Below are positions 63,254 to 64,000 of a stretch of DNA of 64,000 bases, piece by piece. The DNA comes from Phocaeicola abscessus CCUG 55929 (GTDB lineage Bacteria > Bacteroidota > Bacteroidia > Bacteroidales > Bacteroidaceae). The notes below the pieces were generated by a model, which was given only the letters and a program-made list of their open reading frames with translations, had not been told where the DNA came from and did no database searches. The stretch is from contig NZ_HE997186.1 in NCBI RefSeq assembly GCF_000312445.1, positions 19,700-83,699 on the forward strand, written 5' to 3'. The position numbers were made by a program, and so were the translations under genes. Position 1 is the stretch's first letter, and every line of letters starts with the position of its first letter.

Positions 63254-64000
63254 ATGATTGTTGCACTAAATTTGATCGCTCTCGGCGAAGAAAAAGGAAC
63301 AGGAGCTTTTCAATATATAACGAGAATATTCAAAGAGTTGAAAAAGTTTCGTATATATAATACTCATTTTATTATCTATAAACAGCCTCAAATATCAGAA
63401 TCATACATTGGATTTCCCGACAATTTAGATGTAGAATATATCAATGTGCCCGTATTGAAAGCCCGTTGGAAACGGGTCCTTTTCGAACAGACGCTATTCT
63501 ATCTGTATTTGAAGAAAAGCGATGTCTTTTATAGCTATTGCACATCAATGCCATTGTTTGTCCGTGCACGGAAAGTCTTTACCCTTCACGATGTATACTT
63601 TATTACAAATAAAGAACGTTATGGCTGGTTACAGAGAATGTATCTGAAAGTTGTTACCAAGGTTTATGTAAAGAGATGCGACATAGTTCTTACTGTTTCT
63701 GAATACAGTAAAAATGAAATAGTCAATCATTTGGAAGTCCCTGAAGAGAAAATAAAAATAACGTATAACTTTATTGAGAAGAAGCCTCACGATAATGTCG
63801 TGCCTGTAGACGAAATTAAAAATTATTGGGGAAAAGAAATTAGTATAGATAAACCGTTTTTCTTATTCATAGGTAGTATTCAACCAAGTAAAAACGTTAT
63901 TGGTATGGTTGAAGGGTTTAATTTATTCAACACTCAAGATGATTTTAGATTGTTTATTGTGGGTAAACTATCACAAAAAGGAGAAAAAATCCTTACCTCC
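63254..64000 (+). CDS. Glycosyltransferase (GT4-like), N-terminal part, cut by window edge
   Basis: 249 codons visible, no stop before the window end. The N-terminal domain has GTGAFQYITRIFKELKKF and VFTLHDVYFITNKERYG, and VSEYSKNEIVNHLEVPEEKIKITYNFIE; the second domain begins at FFLFIGSIQPSKNVIGMVEGFNLF, as in GT4 enzymes. Complete C-terminus lies outside. 38 bases after the GT2 stop. Confidence 0.85.
   Translation, partial: MIVALNLIALGEEKGTGAFQYITRIFKELKKFRIYNTHFIIYKQPQISESYIGFPDNLDVEYINVPVLKARWKRVLFEQTLFYLYLKKSDVFYSYCTSMPLFVRARKVFTLHDVYFITNKERYGWLQRMYLKVVTKVYVKRCDIVLTVSEYSKNEIVNHLEVPEEKIKITYNFIEKKPHDNVVPVDEIKNYWGKEISIDKPFFLFIGSIQPSKNVIGMVEGFNLFNTQDDFRLFIVGKLSQKGEKILTS

Overview
The window looks like the chromosome of a Bacteroidales bacterium (Bacteroidota). 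Grounds: a TonB-dependent receptor, many promoters of the Bacteroidota type (TTTG or TTG, about 18-20 bases, then TAnnTTTG), a ruvX-def-TPR-thrS-infC-rpmI-rplT order followed by a 6S-like RNA, secreted proteins with short signal peptides ending in AQ or GQ, an SLBB-type Wza, an UpxY-like antiterminator and an NrfHA nitrite reductase. Base composition is near half G+C over most of the window. An affiliation near Porphyromonadaceae or Tannerellaceae is plausible, but I cannot fix genus or species by reading.

Layout. 0-5 kb: end of a TonB-dependent receptor, then convergent nrdD-nrdG (anaerobic ribonucleotide reductase) and an exported CbiK-like chelatase. 5.2-7.1 kb: a cobalamin riboswitch leading into a short secreted-peptide ORF translationally overlapped with a PepSY membrane protein. 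7.3-11.9 kb: HU-like protein, tRNA-Thr(CGU), GH51 arabinofuranosidase, mltG, and a flavodoxin/ferredoxin fusion. 11.9-18.9 kb: translation operon on the minus strand (ruvX, def, TPR protein, thrS, infC, rpmI, rplT) ending in a candidate 6S RNA (Bacteroidales-1 type). 19-22.4 kb: three-gene outer-membrane module (beta-barrel, His-rich-tailed lipoprotein, OmpA). 23.5-27.5 kb: wza-wzz-MaoC operon. 27.6-27.9 kb: a 42-bp tandem repeat carrying one hairpin per unit. 27.9-32 kb: MATE exporter, WecA-like initiating transferase, upxY-rmlD. 32.2-36.5 kb: nrfH-nrfA-porin and a Crp-family regulator, with palindromes at both promoters. 36.9-47.5 kb: housekeeping genes (methyltransferase, prfC, DUF4924, LysE, purL, split chrA, beta-barrel, aminotransferase). 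47.6-64 kb: an O-antigen/capsule locus running off the end.

How the surface-polysaccharide genes fit together (partly inference). RmlA and RmlB make dTDP-4-keto-6-deoxyglucose. Two tandem FdtA/QdtA-like ketoisomerases and an FdtB-like aminotransferase would turn it into a dTDP-3-amino-3,6-dideoxyhexose. A left-handed beta-helix acyltransferase would N-acylate it. Between these sit a MaoC-type hydratase and a CitE/malyl-CoA-lyase-type enzyme in an overlapping gene string, which suggests the cell makes a dedicated hydroxyacyl-CoA donor so that the sugar carries an unusual acyl group. This is the best candidate for an undescribed system here. WecB and WecC supply UDP-ManNAcA; Wzx, Wzy, WecA, Wza and Wzz would assemble and export the glycan. 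A truncated second wzy and an A+T-rich stretch (about 49.8-57.3 kb) point to modular recombination of the locus.
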